From NCBI GenBank assembly GCA_000310025.1, contig FN649741.1, positions 2,593,047 to 2,632,545 of the forward strand: a DNA stretch of 39,499 nt. Direction: 5' to 3'. Below, piece after piece: positions 20,244 through 32,179 of the stretch. The position numbers and the translations under genes were made by a program. This DNA comes from Ectocarpus siliculosus. Taxonomy: Eukaryota; Sar; Phaeophyceae; Ectocarpales; Ectocarpaceae. Every line of letters starts with the position of its first letter. The stretch's first letter is position 1. Under the pieces are notes generated by a model. That model had not been told where the DNA came from and did no database searches. It saw only the letters and a program-made list of their open reading frames with translations.

Positions 20244-23200
20244 ATGGCCGCACAACAACAGAAGGCGGCTACAACTGCAACTTCCACTCCACCACCGCCA
20301 GACCCCTCCCTCCTGGCCGGCTCTCTCTCCCTGACCTCAGGGGCATGGTCGGCGATCAAGCGAACCGGAGCGTGTGCCTGCTGCGCCGCTCGCCTGGTCG
20401 CATGCCGAGACCCTGCTGTGTACGCGTGCGACGAGCGGGCCTTGAGAGCGCAGCTCGACGCTCGTTTTCGCTCAACTAACGACGCCAACGACGACGTCGC
20501 TGCTGTCACTAGCGCGGCGAGAGACAGGTGCTGCCCTCTCTGCCTGGGTTTGCTGCAGCACGAGGTGCCTATCCGCATGGCTCCCCGCCCTAGGCCTTCC
20601 TCCGAGGTTCATGGGGACCACAACCGCTCCTGCGAACAGGCGTCGCTACCAACACCTCCTGCCGCTGGTGCTTCGAACACACACGCGCAGGGAATTGCGC
20701 CGCCGCCCGTCCTTGCCGAGAAAACAGAGGCGCCTGGATCAACCACGGCTATGGCGATTGACCGTTGCGAGCGCCAGGCGCTCGATGAAACGGCCACCGC
20801 GGTGGTTGCCCCAGGCAACAGCAACGGCAGCAGTACTAGCGGTACCTGCAGAAACACGGGCTACTGTCGTTCGCGAATGGCGGAGGCGATCGTGGAATGC
20901 GTCACCACCCGAGGGTACACCGTAACAAGCTTTGGGGTGACGGCGGCGGTGCCAGCGTGCCTGGCGGTGCGGAACGCGGCGTTTCTGGAGGCGGGCTTGG
21001 GCGGCTGCGACCTCTCACCCAAGCCTTCGCACCAGCAGCAGCAGTCCTCTCCGGATGAACCCGAGCCGCCCGCCGCCGCCACGCCGCCGCCAGCGCCGAC
21101 GAGGGCGGGTCAAATCTCCAGACAGGCCGTCGTGCCCGTCAAGGAGGCGCTCAAGATCGGGCTGGCTCACGTGCTGAAGGCCCACCTCCAAACCAGACAG
21201 GAGGAGGCGGCGGCAGTGGCGGCAGTGACGGCGGCAGTAGTGACGGTCGACCACCAGGACTCTGACTTCATGGTGGAGGTAACCGCGAGGGCGCCCGAAG
21301 CCGACGCGCACGCGGCGACCGCCCTTTTGGGAGGCCCGGCTCCGTCCCGCTCGGGCGCCGGCAAGCCGCCGCGCGGCTGGCCCGCGGGGGGAGGGAGGTG
21401 GGCGAAGAAGCGCCAGCGGCGGGAGCAGCAGCGTAACCCGGGGCTGACCGTCGGCGCGGTTAAGAAGGGCCTCAACGAGATGGACGACGCGGGCAGGGAG
21501 CGCATGAGGCGCTGGGTACAGGGGCTAATAGAAGAGAGGAGGACGGGCGGGGGGATAGAGGAGGGGATAGAGGAAGAACCGGTGGCCAGCATTGGCGGAG
21601 CCACCAGAGCAGGAGATAGCAGTAGCGGGGGGGGCGCGGTTGAAGTAGTCGGTGGTGGAGATGGTGTCGTCGACGCCGAGCCGAAAGACTCTACGGGCCA
21701 GGCGGTAGACGGTGTGACCCCCGTGAGCGGGACTGTTGCGGGTGGTGATGCGAGGGAGGGATCACCCGCTGCGATACCTGCGGAGGCGCCGGTGGTTCGA
21801 GCTGCGGGACCGCCACCACCCTCCGCCACACCAAGCGACGCCAGTACCCACCCGACCAGCGCCGGCGCGGAGGCGCTCTGCGAGGTCGCCATCCGGCGGA
21901 AGCCGATCCACTTCTGGGGCCGGTACACCAAGCTCTCCCGGAGCGTCCCGCAGACGCCGTGGTTCAAAGGTTTCTACTCCGTGCAGGAGGCGGTCTCCGA
22001 ACCGTTCCAGGCGTTCTCCGGGTGCGTGGAAGGGCTCCTGCACGGGGCCGGCCGGGAGGACGTCGACGTCCGGATGCTCGGAAAGGGCCGCCCGTTCTGC
22101 CTGGAGCTGGTGGACTCCCTCCGGTCCGTCGACGAGATCGCGGCGCGCTTGCCGTCCCTGGCCGACGCGGTTAACACCGCGGGGGGCGTCAAGAACGCCG
22201 GCGGCGGGGTCGCGGTGTCCAGGCTCCAGGTGTCCGGCCCCGGGGAGCTCCCGAGCGACGTCCAGGCCGTCGGCGAGGGGAAGCGGAAGCACTACCGGTG
22301 CGTGGTGTGGGTGTCGAGGCCGGTGGGGAAGGAGGAGCTGGTGAAGGCGCTGTGCGAGGACGCGCCGGAGGAGCTGGTGGTGCAGCAGGCCACGCCCATC
22401 CGCGTGCTGCACCGCAGGACGCTGCTCGACAGGCCTAGATCGATCTTCGGCATGCGCGCGGAGTGGATCAACGAGCACTTTTTTCAGCTGGAGCTCGCCA
22501 CGTCCGCCGGTAAGAAGCGTCAAGAGAGGGTTTTGTAGAGGACAGTTGGAGCGTTTTTTTTTCACTGCGGGTCACTGTTCGCTTGTCTTGTCTGCCGTTA
22601 TTTTTCCCCTTCCCTTTTGCGGGTTATCACTCTCATTGCTGTTGTTAATTTCTACTTCTACCGTGTTAAGACCATTTTCGATCTTTGTCGAAGTTGGGCT
22701 TTTCATTCGCTGTGCTCTGGGCGAGAACAAGTAATTTGTACACCCTTCTTGCAGTAGATAGGTCTACAAGAGCTCGAGGCACCACGTGGTACCCTAGATC
22801 AACACGGCCCACAAACAGGACCCTGACTGTTGAACACACACAGCCCGCGTTCTTATCCTTGAATACAGAATGGCAACGGTCCACCACATCATAACCTCCT
22901 ACTGCTGCTTACTTCCTCCTTAGGGCAAGCCATCATCAGCCGGTATTTTTTTGGTCTTCGCGACAGAATTGTTTGTCGAACGGGACAGTTTGTACAATTG
23001 AAAATTGAAAGAGACATCGAGCCCCATTTTGTTCACTGCCTAGCTCTTGGGTGGTGGCAGGTCGTGCAACTTCCCTTCTGTCTCACCCCCCCCCCTTCCC
23101 CCCCCCACGTTATTATGTCTCCTCCCAACAGGCACCTACATCAAGGAGTTCGTGCACGGGGATCTCGGGCGAACCGTCCCCTCAATCGGAAGCCTCCTCG

Positions 23201-23274
23201 ACTGCCGGGCGGACATCCTCCAGCTTGACGTTACGAACGTCGAAGACAGATGGAGCGCAGCGGAGGATGTCTAG
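20244..23274 (+). CDS. PUS10: tRNA pseudouridine synthase PUS10, 2 exons
   Basis: PUS10 isomerises uridine to pseudouridine in the TpsiC arm (positions 54/55) of tRNAs. Exons 20244-22509 and 23132-23274 join through a split Gly codon (donor GTAAG, acceptor ACAG) and give 802 residues. The N-terminal region has Cys pairs CACCAARL and CCPLCLGLLQ (a zinc-binding module in the family). The catalytic domain begins near FWGRYTKLSRSVPQTPW. GREDVDVRMLGKGRPF (D606 and D608) contains the catalytic Asp motif, and TPIRVLHRR is conserved. Exon 2 supplies the family's C-terminal GTYIKEFVHGDLGRT and ADILQLDV. The protein is much longer than the human one (about 529 residues as recalled). The extra length lies mainly in a low-complexity Gly/Ala/Glu/Pro linker (about 430-555) and N-terminal inserts. 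The single-intron structure contrasts with its intron-rich neighbours. Confidence 0.95.
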
Positions 23275-24443
23275 AAGACGAGGGATAGAGGGCCACGGCG
23301 GTTTGAAAGCATCGCCTTGTTCGGCCGAGAGGGTGGAGGAACACAACCTTTCGCCGTAGGGGAGAAACGAGGAAAGCATCCTGGCAGATGGTTTGGCAAG
23401 CGTCGCAGTGTTCACTGACCGACGGCAACGACAGCTGTGCGTGTCAATAGGAGGCGGACGCTCGTGTGCTCCGCGTGGTTAGCGGAGTTCCCTCCCCGCA
23501 GCGTGATTGGCTACAGATAGAATGATGGCTTGGCGCAGTCTAGTTTCAGCAACGAAAAGGGCCAAGCGTATTGTTTGTAGTGGGGAACGCTGAGGGCCAA
23601 CTGCTGTCTGGGGGTTCTGCGGCACCGCCAGCAGGTGTGTCGAAGGGTAGACGATGCTGCGACAGGATCGTTCCCAAAGATCAAACTACTCCACGCAATT
23701 GCCGAAAGTCGTTAAGGCGTGCGGTACACCGTGGCTAGCGCCCGCGTAGACCACCGTCGCCGATTCCACTCGTCACATCAGCTGAGCAACACGAGAATCA
23801 CAAGCTGATTAAATCACCAAAGTTTACTGAGAATGGTGGGGTACGGTGCTATTTTACGACCTCCCGTACCTGCAGATGTACCCAAGACAAGAATCTGCCG
23901 TACATGCGCAGTTGTACGTGTCTGCACTTCCGGGGTTGCATGCATGCAGCGTACAACTTGGGTCCGACGGCAAAGTTCACCACATTTGTGAGGGGGGCTG
24001 CATTTCAACACACGCAATATTTTCGATGGTCCGTCTAGAATACGAGCGAAAACTCATTGATCAAAAGATGCACCTGCAACACACCCAACCGCATCATCAC
24101 GCACTATGTCGTTCAGCTAAAGCCCCCCATGTGGCGCCGCCCATGTCAACCCGAATGTGCAGGACGGTGTCAATAAACCCAATCACGCCGTGCCCCACGT
24201 GGACAGCAAACAAACAACATGCGGATGCGAGCATAAAGTCGCCGACGTTCGCGTTGTGTGTACAGCAGTACCACGCGCTCGACGGCTCAAGAATATTCCG
24301 ACGGCGCGCCGATTGGTCGAAGCGTCGCTATTGCGTCCCGACCCCGCCGGCATTTCGACACTGTCCTCTCCTCCCCTCCCTACAATCCTCTCTGCCGGTG
24401 GAAATTAAAGAAACACAGGTTTCGGTTCTTCTCCCCCTTTCCT
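23275..24443. other. Convergent 3' intergenic region
   Basis: 1.17 kb between the PUS10 stop and the stop of the minus-strand pNO40-like gene, probably shared 3' UTR sequence. A plus-strand open frame (23846-24520) has no recognisable domain and overlaps the terminal exon antisense. One TACAGCAGTA copy is at 24261-24270. Confidence 0.5.
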
Positions 24444-27400
24444 TCACCGCGAGTGGCTACGGTCAGAATCCCCTCGCGGTTTCCAGCGGCCCCCATCTCC
24501 TACCCCCGCCGCCTCCCTGAGAGGGGCATCATCGAAACGTCCCCGATCGTCCGCCCTGTAACGCCCGCCGCCTCCGCGCCTGCTGTCGCTACGTCCTCTC
24601 CTTCCACCCCACCCGCCGCCTTCCCCTCTCTGTCTGCTGCGGCTCCGCCCTCTCCTCCCACCGCCACCGCGACCGTTGTTGTCGCTGCTCCTGCTTTGCC
24701 TTCGCATGCTTCCGTTTTCGTCGCGCCAGCTCCCGCGCGTCCCCCCGCCCATTCCGTTCGAGGAAACCCGACCCCGATCACCGCCACCGCCGCCGCCACC
24801 ACTATCATCGCTGCCGCTGTCCGAGTACCCGCGGCGACCGTCCCTGTTGCCGCTCGAGTGCTTGGACTTCTTGTGCTTGTGGCCGCTCTTCTTGTGCTTG
24901 TGGTCGCTCTTCTTGTGCTTGTGGCCGCTCTTCTTGTGCTTCTTCCTGTGGTCGTCGTCATCGTCGTCGTCGCTGCTGTCGGAATCGCTGTCGCCACGGC
25001 GGTGGTCGCTCTTCTTCTTCTTCTTCGACTTCTTTTCCTGTGCGCCCGCGCGCACGCAAGTTCGTGGAGGAGAGAGAGGGCCGCGCATGAGTCAGCAGCT
25101 GGAGGCTTCCAAGGTTGTTCGTTCGAGGCTTGTCTCAAGTCTGGTGACAGGTGCTCTGGTCGGACGGCTGGTGTTCTTTACCGAGCCACAGCAATAACAA
25201 ACACAGCGGGAAATCAACCACAACCTGATGTAGGGCATAGAAAGAAAGGAAAGGTTTACCTTGCGATGGCTCTTCTTGTTGAGCTTGTCCACCAGACCGA
25301 GGTCGTTCATCCACGCGGGCATGGTAGCCCCGCGTCCCCTCCCACCTGCCAGCGCACCGCCTCCATGGGGGGGCTGTTTGAGAGAACCACACACGTTTGC
25401 GTGGCACGCGAGAGACAAGAACATATTAAGTGCAAACCCGAGAGGTAAAATGTGTGTAGTAGAGGGCGAGCGCGGGTGAAGGTTGGTGGGATTCCTGAAG
25501 TCTAGGTGTGTGTGGGGGGGGGGGCAACACTTTTCATCCATGGCTATCGCGGGCTAACAGCCCCCTCTCATCATCCAAACGCAGGTTGCTTGTGTGAGTG
25601 GAGGAGGTTATATTCCCATGATCTCGAGCCCCCGCGCTGTTGGTCGCTGGCTCGAGAGATGCAGCACCCGAGCCGCAGCCAAACGCCCCACACTCGCCTC
25701 ACGGTGTACCCCCCGCATGCCATTGCCAGTCCCCCCTCCAGCTCCTCCTCGACCGTTGTCTCTGGGGTCTTCTTCGTCCACAAGCTCGTACTTCTTGCCC
25801 CCCCTGGAGAAGCAATCGATCGATAAGTGCCCGTGGACTCCGCACTGCCGCCAGTCGAACAGAAAGAAAGAAGAAAACAACATAACAACAAAGAAAAAGA
25901 AAAATGAGACAATCGGCGAAAAAAAAAAAACGGGACCGACCGACCGGCCTACAAAAACGCCGCCGGATTCCCCACATACACACAGGCAATTAGATAGCGA
26001 TAGAGAAGAAAAAATGAAAAACAGGCGGCACGAGTTAAACAGGCAAGATGTTTGGAGAGATAGAGAGTGCGTCACCTGTTTCAAAGGAAATTAGTTGGAC
26101 ACGTATTTTGTGTAGCGGGGGCGCACGCAGGGTCTTCGTCGACAGAGTCACTCGTGTGGACACCAGGGGGTAGGGAGGAGGAGGGGGACGGGGGGGGGCT
26201 ATAAATGTCCATGATGGCGCTATGCTACATTTACTGGGTCGACCCCAACCCTGTCTGCTCGTGGCAAGAGCAATGTGATGGGGGAGGTTGGTCCTTACAG
26301 CAGCGCCCACACGTCAGCAGTTTTGCGGTACAGTTTTGATCATCCCTCCACCTTTCAGAGTTCTGCGATCCACCACGACACGTTCCGTCTCCATGAACAA
26401 CACGATTGGAAACGTGCATGTCAACATACTATTCATGTCCTACTATAGTGCGACATAATCGTGCGGATGGAACGCGCATGAAATCGGAGGGAGACGTATC
26501 GTTCTCTTCAAGGTTAACTCGCCAGAACAACCGCAGTCGCCATTTTTGTTGGGCAAATTAGTTTGTCCAAACTCTTGGAGGGGATCTCCCTTTTGTGTAG
26601 CACAGATCTGCGGTATCAACGCGCCCGCGGTGAGCACGGGTGCATTCAGAATGCAAGCGAACCCACCTTTGTGCACGTGGTGTTGAAGACCGCTTCCAGC
26701 TGCACCGGGGCCCTATCGCCCCCACCCGCGGGTCTTTTGCGCTGCGCCTGAAAAAAAATAGCAGCAGCAGTAGCAGCAGCGGCGGCGGCGGCGGCGGCGG
26801 CTTTAATAACGTGCGCAAGTCTCCAGCAGGAGCGGCAACAATGCGGGCGGCCACCCAATTGCTAACTTTTTGCTCCAGTGTGTGTACTGTAGAGCGGGTG
26901 TAGACGTGAGCAGCAGAAATGCCACCCAGAATCTACCCCGAAAATCGTGACAGCAGTCTGGGCAGCGTAGTCGAGGTCGAGAATACCTGCTGGGGCAGTT
27001 CCAACAAAGACATGAGCGGACTCCCACGACAACAACCAGTGAGGCCTGGCACGCGTGAACACTCCTTCCGCTGAGCCCATCCGGGGGGCCGGCCAATAAC
27101 TTCAGCCGACGGCTCGTTGCTCGGGAAGGTCGACGATACCATTTACGTGCACCCGTCGGCAAAAAACACACTGGCCGTGACGAGACATGGGACTGCTCTA
27201 CATCAGTGGCAGTGCGAACAAAAAGTGCTCACGTCCGTCTCAGCCTCGGCGTTGGAAGGGTCGAGATCCTTGCCGTCGGCCTGGTTGACCAGCTTCATGG
27301 AGAGCGCGATGCGCTGTTCTCGGGGGTCGGCCCCGTCCGTCACCTCGATCACCTGTCGTTCGGTTTTGGCCGTATGATGGTACGAAGCGGTGTTGCTCAT

Positions 27401-30400
27401 GGCAAGGTTGTGTTTTCCTAACAGATGTGGCATACTGCTGTACCATCCCGATGCGGCAAGAACAAACGCTGCCGTCCATCCTGGGCGGGAGATTTGGGTT
27501 GGCAGAAGCCTCGTCCTTCGCAAAAGCAATTCATTCATGTGCGGCGCAATAACGTGATTGGTTTGCCACCGCAAAAGGAAGCCTTCGTGACAGTTTCTTA
27601 GAGAGGTTGCGGCGCAACATCGCGACTGGCTTTGCTGCAACAACAAAAAGGCAAGGAGGATCTCGCGCGTACACTTGCACAAGTACCAAGTGGCGTCGAG
27701 AGGTGTCGGTCCATTCCCGTTGCCATTTATCGGTGTGTTGCTAACAACCCCAAGCATCACGAGTTAAGCCTATCCCTCTGAATCGGGTGAACACTTGCCG
27801 TTCCGATATCACAGCGAAATCTCACGCAAGCCAACAATCGGCCGTGACTTCCCCCACCACTGGAAAATACGTATCAGGCAACCGATACAATCAAACGGAG
27901 AGAAAAGCGAAACAGCCGGGATAAGCTTGGAGCACACCCTTTGGGAGGAAGCAATCGCACCTTCGCGTACACAGTGTCGCCCACTTTGCAGACGTCCGTG
28001 ACATCTTCCACTCTGTACGAAGCCTGTGGACAGTGTTTGGGGAAGGAACGCCGAAAAGGCAGGGAGGGCGTGCGATCAGCAGGAAAACCTCGCTGTTGCC
28101 GGCAACATTGGAGAGAAAAGGTACCACTTTATTCTCTCGTCGGCCAAAACAAGAACGATCTGTAGATGGGGTCATCACCAAAAAACGAAGGGCGTTCCAC
28201 AGCATGTGCGGTGTCGTTTCCACTTGAAAAAAATCACCATCTGCCCTGCACACTTTCAAGGATGCTACCGCACGAACATGAGGCTCGTCTGCCTGTAGAT
28301 TCAAGAACAAAGGCATACCATCTGGCTGCAGTGCACCAGCCCATGCTTGCGGTAGCCGTCGAGTTTGATGAATGCTCCGAATGTCTCCGTCTGTAGAAAA
28401 TGTCGCCATGGGGGGCAAAAACAGCCGAAAATGAGCACAAGCAGTGTGCCCAACAAGCGCGGGGGGCGCAGTGACGAGCGAAGGGGGCGGAGGTGAGACA
28501 TCGGAGGAAACAAGCGACGGAAGTATTGGCGGATAATCCAGTCATGTCGTGCTACACACCTATCTATCATCGCGTCGTATGATTGGTCAGCTGTGACGCT
28601 TGTGTACTGGCGCCACATGCGGATAGTCTACGGACCGTTGCGCACACCAAGGTCCATGCGAATAAACCGAACGTGTGTGTGTGTGTGTGTGCACGAAGCG
28701 GAGTCAAATATCATTCTCGCACGCAGGAACACACCCCACACAACAAAGTGATTCATCCCGCACTTTCACAGGAGCGAAAAAAACAGCAGTAGAATTTCTG
28801 CTATGGTCCAATTTGCAACCTATCGCTACCGCTACCGCGTGCAAAGGAGTCCACCAGAGCCCTTCCCCAAACTCCAAAACTCCCCGTCTTCGCACCTTGA
28901 CGACCTCCCCCTTGTGGACCGAGAAAACTTCGGGAAGCTTCTCCGGCCCTCTGCCGCCCCCTCTGCCGCCGCCCCCGCCCCCGCTGCCGTAGTGCCCCCC
29001 GCCGCTCCTGCTCCACCCCCGACCGCCTCCGCCCCGCCCCCCCGTGATCCCCCCGTTGGCCATGGTTGGCTCTGGAGGCAACGGGCCTGCGCTTCTCGCA
29101 AACCTTGGGGGGCTCTTGTCCTTCGAAGGCCTGCTGGCGTGTTCGGGGGGAAAGGTGAGTGCGTGGCCGATTTGCTTGAAACGGGGCGACAAAAAGCGAG
29201 ACATACTGGAAATCCCAGCAAGCCGTACTTGCGTAGATACGCCGTCACTATTGCACCGCGGAGGTAGTCGCCGTTGCTCGGTGGTGTTTTCTTGAGCGCA
29301 TCGACAGGCACAAGTTGATTCCAGCGCAGCAACAGCAGTGTCCTCCCCCCTCCGCCTCCGCTATTTGTCAAGCCAACTACAATAATAGCAGCATCAACCG
29401 AGTGGTACTACGCCACCCCCTCCTCTGGCACGTTCGTATCACACCTGCCATCTCCGCGGTCCCCCCTGTCGCTCTCCTGCAACCCCCCCGGCCCGCCCGG
29501 GTGCGTCATCCAAGCAGGAATGGTTGATCCGCGCCCCCGTCCCCGTCCCGCCGCCGGAACATTGCCGCCGCCGCCGCCCGCGAAGGCTTGCTGCACCGCC
29601 CTGAGAGGCGGCCGGTTGGCCCAAGACAGGAAAATAAGCGCGGGAGTGAGAAAGAGGAGCTGTCATGCCGGTGCGCCTGAACACGGTGCAGGAGCGGGGG
29701 TCCCGCAGTATCCCTGAAGGGTGCCAAGCCAAACATGACCGAATAATGACGGAATGGACAACACGGGGCTTGTGTCTTATTTGGACAAGGGCCACTTGAA
29801 TGAAAAGCAGCGTGCTGTAAATAGGACGCATAACGGGCAGATCGTGAGCTTCGGCGTGTTCCCCCCGGGTGAGCGCGCCGATGCCAAAACGACGAGGTTG
29901 ACCTTTAGGCAGAAAGGAGAGATCGGCATCGGCACACCCATAGACAGACAGACAGAGATACAGGGGCGCGCGAGAGAGAAAGACAGAGCTAGATAGACAA
30001 GAGAGACTTTCCCGGAACCATTCGGGTGTGCGAATCAATATTCGACCTTTGGTTCCGTGCGTTGAGCAAACAACTGGAAATAGAGCTGCGTCGGGGTGCT
30101 TGTGTGTTCTTCGGCTCGGCATCACCGCCGTACTTAGGCTATTCGCAACCCAAGGGCGAGGGCAAGACAGTGTCAAAACCGGTCACGAACGCCAAAACCC
30201 ATACGATGACAGGGGCGTGGCACCACACAACGGTACCTGCTCGCTACATCGTTGGCGTTGCTCCGGCCTCCGCTCCTCGCGGCGGTGTCCCTGCCACCCC
30301 CGTTCCGCCTAGAAGCAGCACACCAGGCAAACGAAGCGGGAGAAAGAGAGACCCAGAGATCGGAGAGAGATGTGCGGGGGGGGGTTATGAGCCAGGGAGG

Positions 30401-31590
30401 AGAGGGGGTGCAGGTTTTCCAAGGACGTATGCATCGCAACGCGCCTCTCATCGGCGAGAAGAAGGCCTACAGCAGTCGTACAATTAGCGATCCACGGCTG
30501 CGCATGATGACTCCAGGGTCGTGGATAAGTCCTCGTAGTACTATTTTACCTTCATCTTCATCTCGTGCTTCAATTTATCGGGCATGGGCAGGGGTTAGAA
30601 GCACGTGTTATGCGTGCGAATGCCTAGATAAGTGAACAAGCACCTTGCTCTTTTAGGGCAAGCAGGATGGACCGGTTCGGATGCGCGTGGCAAAGCCTCC
30701 CCCCATGACAAGTCTTCTTGATTCCTCTTAGGGCGCGACAACGCGTTGCTTTTCGGAGACAAACAACTTTCTCACGTCGCCTGCCTTCACGACACACCCT
30801 GGCCGCTGCTGCACTTGATTCGAAACAAAAAAACAATACGACGGCACGCCTCTTTTCTCATGTCCAATACCTCACGTGCAAGCAAGAAGTTTCCGTTCGT
30901 GCGTACCACCCACGAAATTGGACAAACAAACATCTCCAAGTGCACCTCGGTCGATCAAACCCCAACCCACCTATCGTCCGACCTATGCCTCGATCTAGAC
31001 CTAGACCTCCGGTCGCGTGAGTCGGAGCGGCGTCGTGACCGCTCGCGGCCCCCGCCGCCTCCGCTCCGCCGTCCGATCCTGCTCCTGCTTCTGCTTCTTG
31101 ACTGCTGCTGCTGTCGGCTGCTGTTGTCGCGTTGTGCGTACAGGCAACAGAGATCAATTTACCGTAGAGACGGGTGCGCAGTACTGCTGTTGTCGTAGCA
31201 GAGGGGGAATAAACAGAAAACACGCCGTTTCGTGTCATTTCCGTGCGAGCAACCATCCAGATACTAGGCTGCTGTGGGTTGCTTTACCAGGGCGGTGCTT
31301 CGTTACTCGGCGTCTCTGAACCCAAGCTTCTTCCTGTGCTGCAAAAGGTGGGCATACAGCAGTATACAGCTGCTGCTGCTGGGCTCAAAGAAACAGGGGT
31401 GTTTGCCACACAGCAGCAGACAGAGTACCTGCTGCTGCTTCTCCCAAAGGCTTCTGCTTATGTCTCACCCATTGCCATGGCTGCTGCTCGCCGGTCCGCC
31501 TCGCCCATTGAGCCCTCCCAACGATGGCGCAACAGACCCGCTTGTCATCCAGGCTGGCTTGGTGGCGGCGAGTCCTCTACCGACCCCTCT
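24444..31590 (-). CDS. ZCCHC17: ZCCHC17/pNO40-like S1 + CCHC RNA-binding protein with RS and RGRG-PAWM extensions, 11 exons
   Basis: The family acts in ribosome biogenesis and splicing in the nucleolus and nuclear speckles. Exons (minus): 31590-31469, 31117-30971, 29600-29445, 29130-28896, 28390-28319, 28023-27961, 27352-27233, 26699-26667, 25844-25703, 25345-25260, 25037-24444. All phases agree, giving 589 residues from the first exon. Order: RGVGRG...KPAWMT; an RS block (SRSRSRSRIGRR, SRDRRSRSRSRHRSDDR); GRGRGRGSTIPAWMT; a Gly-rich linker; the S1 domain (VFSVHKGEVVK, FGAFIKLDGYRKHGLVHCSQM in exon 5 continuing into exon 6, VGDTVYAK, RIALSMKLVNQADGKDLDP); LEAVFNTTC; CCHC knuckle C-x2-C-x4-H-x4-C (C314, C317, H322, C327) split by an intron; a third RGRGRG...PAWM; and a Lys/His-rich, Asp/Ser and SR tail with a KHKKS heptad repeat. 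S1, LEAV-NTTC and knuckle order match human ZCCHC17. The start codon is uncertain (M at 31683 or an upstream exon); exon 8 could start further upstream. Confidence 0.85.
24870..24945 (-). repeat. 21-bp coding minisatellite (HKHKKS heptads)
   Basis: Three to four 21-bp units encode the heptad H-K-H-K-K-S-(G/D/K) in the last exon of the pNO40-like gene. The tract is highly basic and likely disordered. Confidence 0.85.
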
Positions 31591-31683
31591 CTGCTGGTGG
31601 GAGCGCGCGCAGGTTGCCAAAAACTCGTGTGATGGTGTGGACACACTGCTTGGGTACGCAATTTCTTCACAAAGCAATAACAT

Positions 31684-32179
31684 GCTCTCTGCACAGGCGG
31701 GCAGGCGGTGCCGTTGTGTAGACGGTGCTTCAGCGGCACGAGCCTTGAGTACTCTATCGGCACTGGCTCGCTCTTTGCACAGCGGGCAGCCAGCAGGGTC
31801 ACCTACACAAACGATCAAGTTGGGTAGCTCCCGTGTGGTGTACAGCCTTGCATTCCAACAAAATCCCAACAAGATAAGGGAAAAGCAGCAAAAATCAAGC
31901 ATAACCCAACACCCTCCCCCCCCCCAAGTCATACCTGCATGGTTCACGTCAGTCTCTGCGTCTCCCCGCTGTGTGTATCTGCTTCTGTTTGCTCCCATTG
32001 CCATGCATGGATCCACGGTTCGTCCATCATTCCAAAGCCCCGCGTCCGTAAACCATATACCTTGTTTGCGCAATCTGTGGGCCCCCCCTTTCGAGAGAAA
32101 AAAAAAAATAAACTCGAAACTCTTTGATGCCTAACGGGAGTGCGCCTGCGAGCCTGGGGGGTCAGGGGCAGGGACAGAG
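31684..32179. promoter_or_regulatory. Probable divergent promoter region, pNO40-like / unknown gene
   Basis: The minus-strand gene lies to the left and the plus-strand gene starts to the right, so both promoters should fall around here. The 5' end of neither gene is certain. An A run at 32099-32109 is the only notable tract. Confidence 0.3.

Noticed and set aside
20237-22565. Long minus-strand and alternate-frame ORFs over PUS10
   Set aside because: Shadows of a GC-rich coding exon; only the frame from 20244 has family motifs.
24258-25448. 396-codon plus-strand ORF
   Set aside because: It is antisense to the last exons of the pNO40-like gene. Its Ala/Val/Leu repeats are the reverse of SR/HKHKKS codons, and the minus strand has homology and splice phase.
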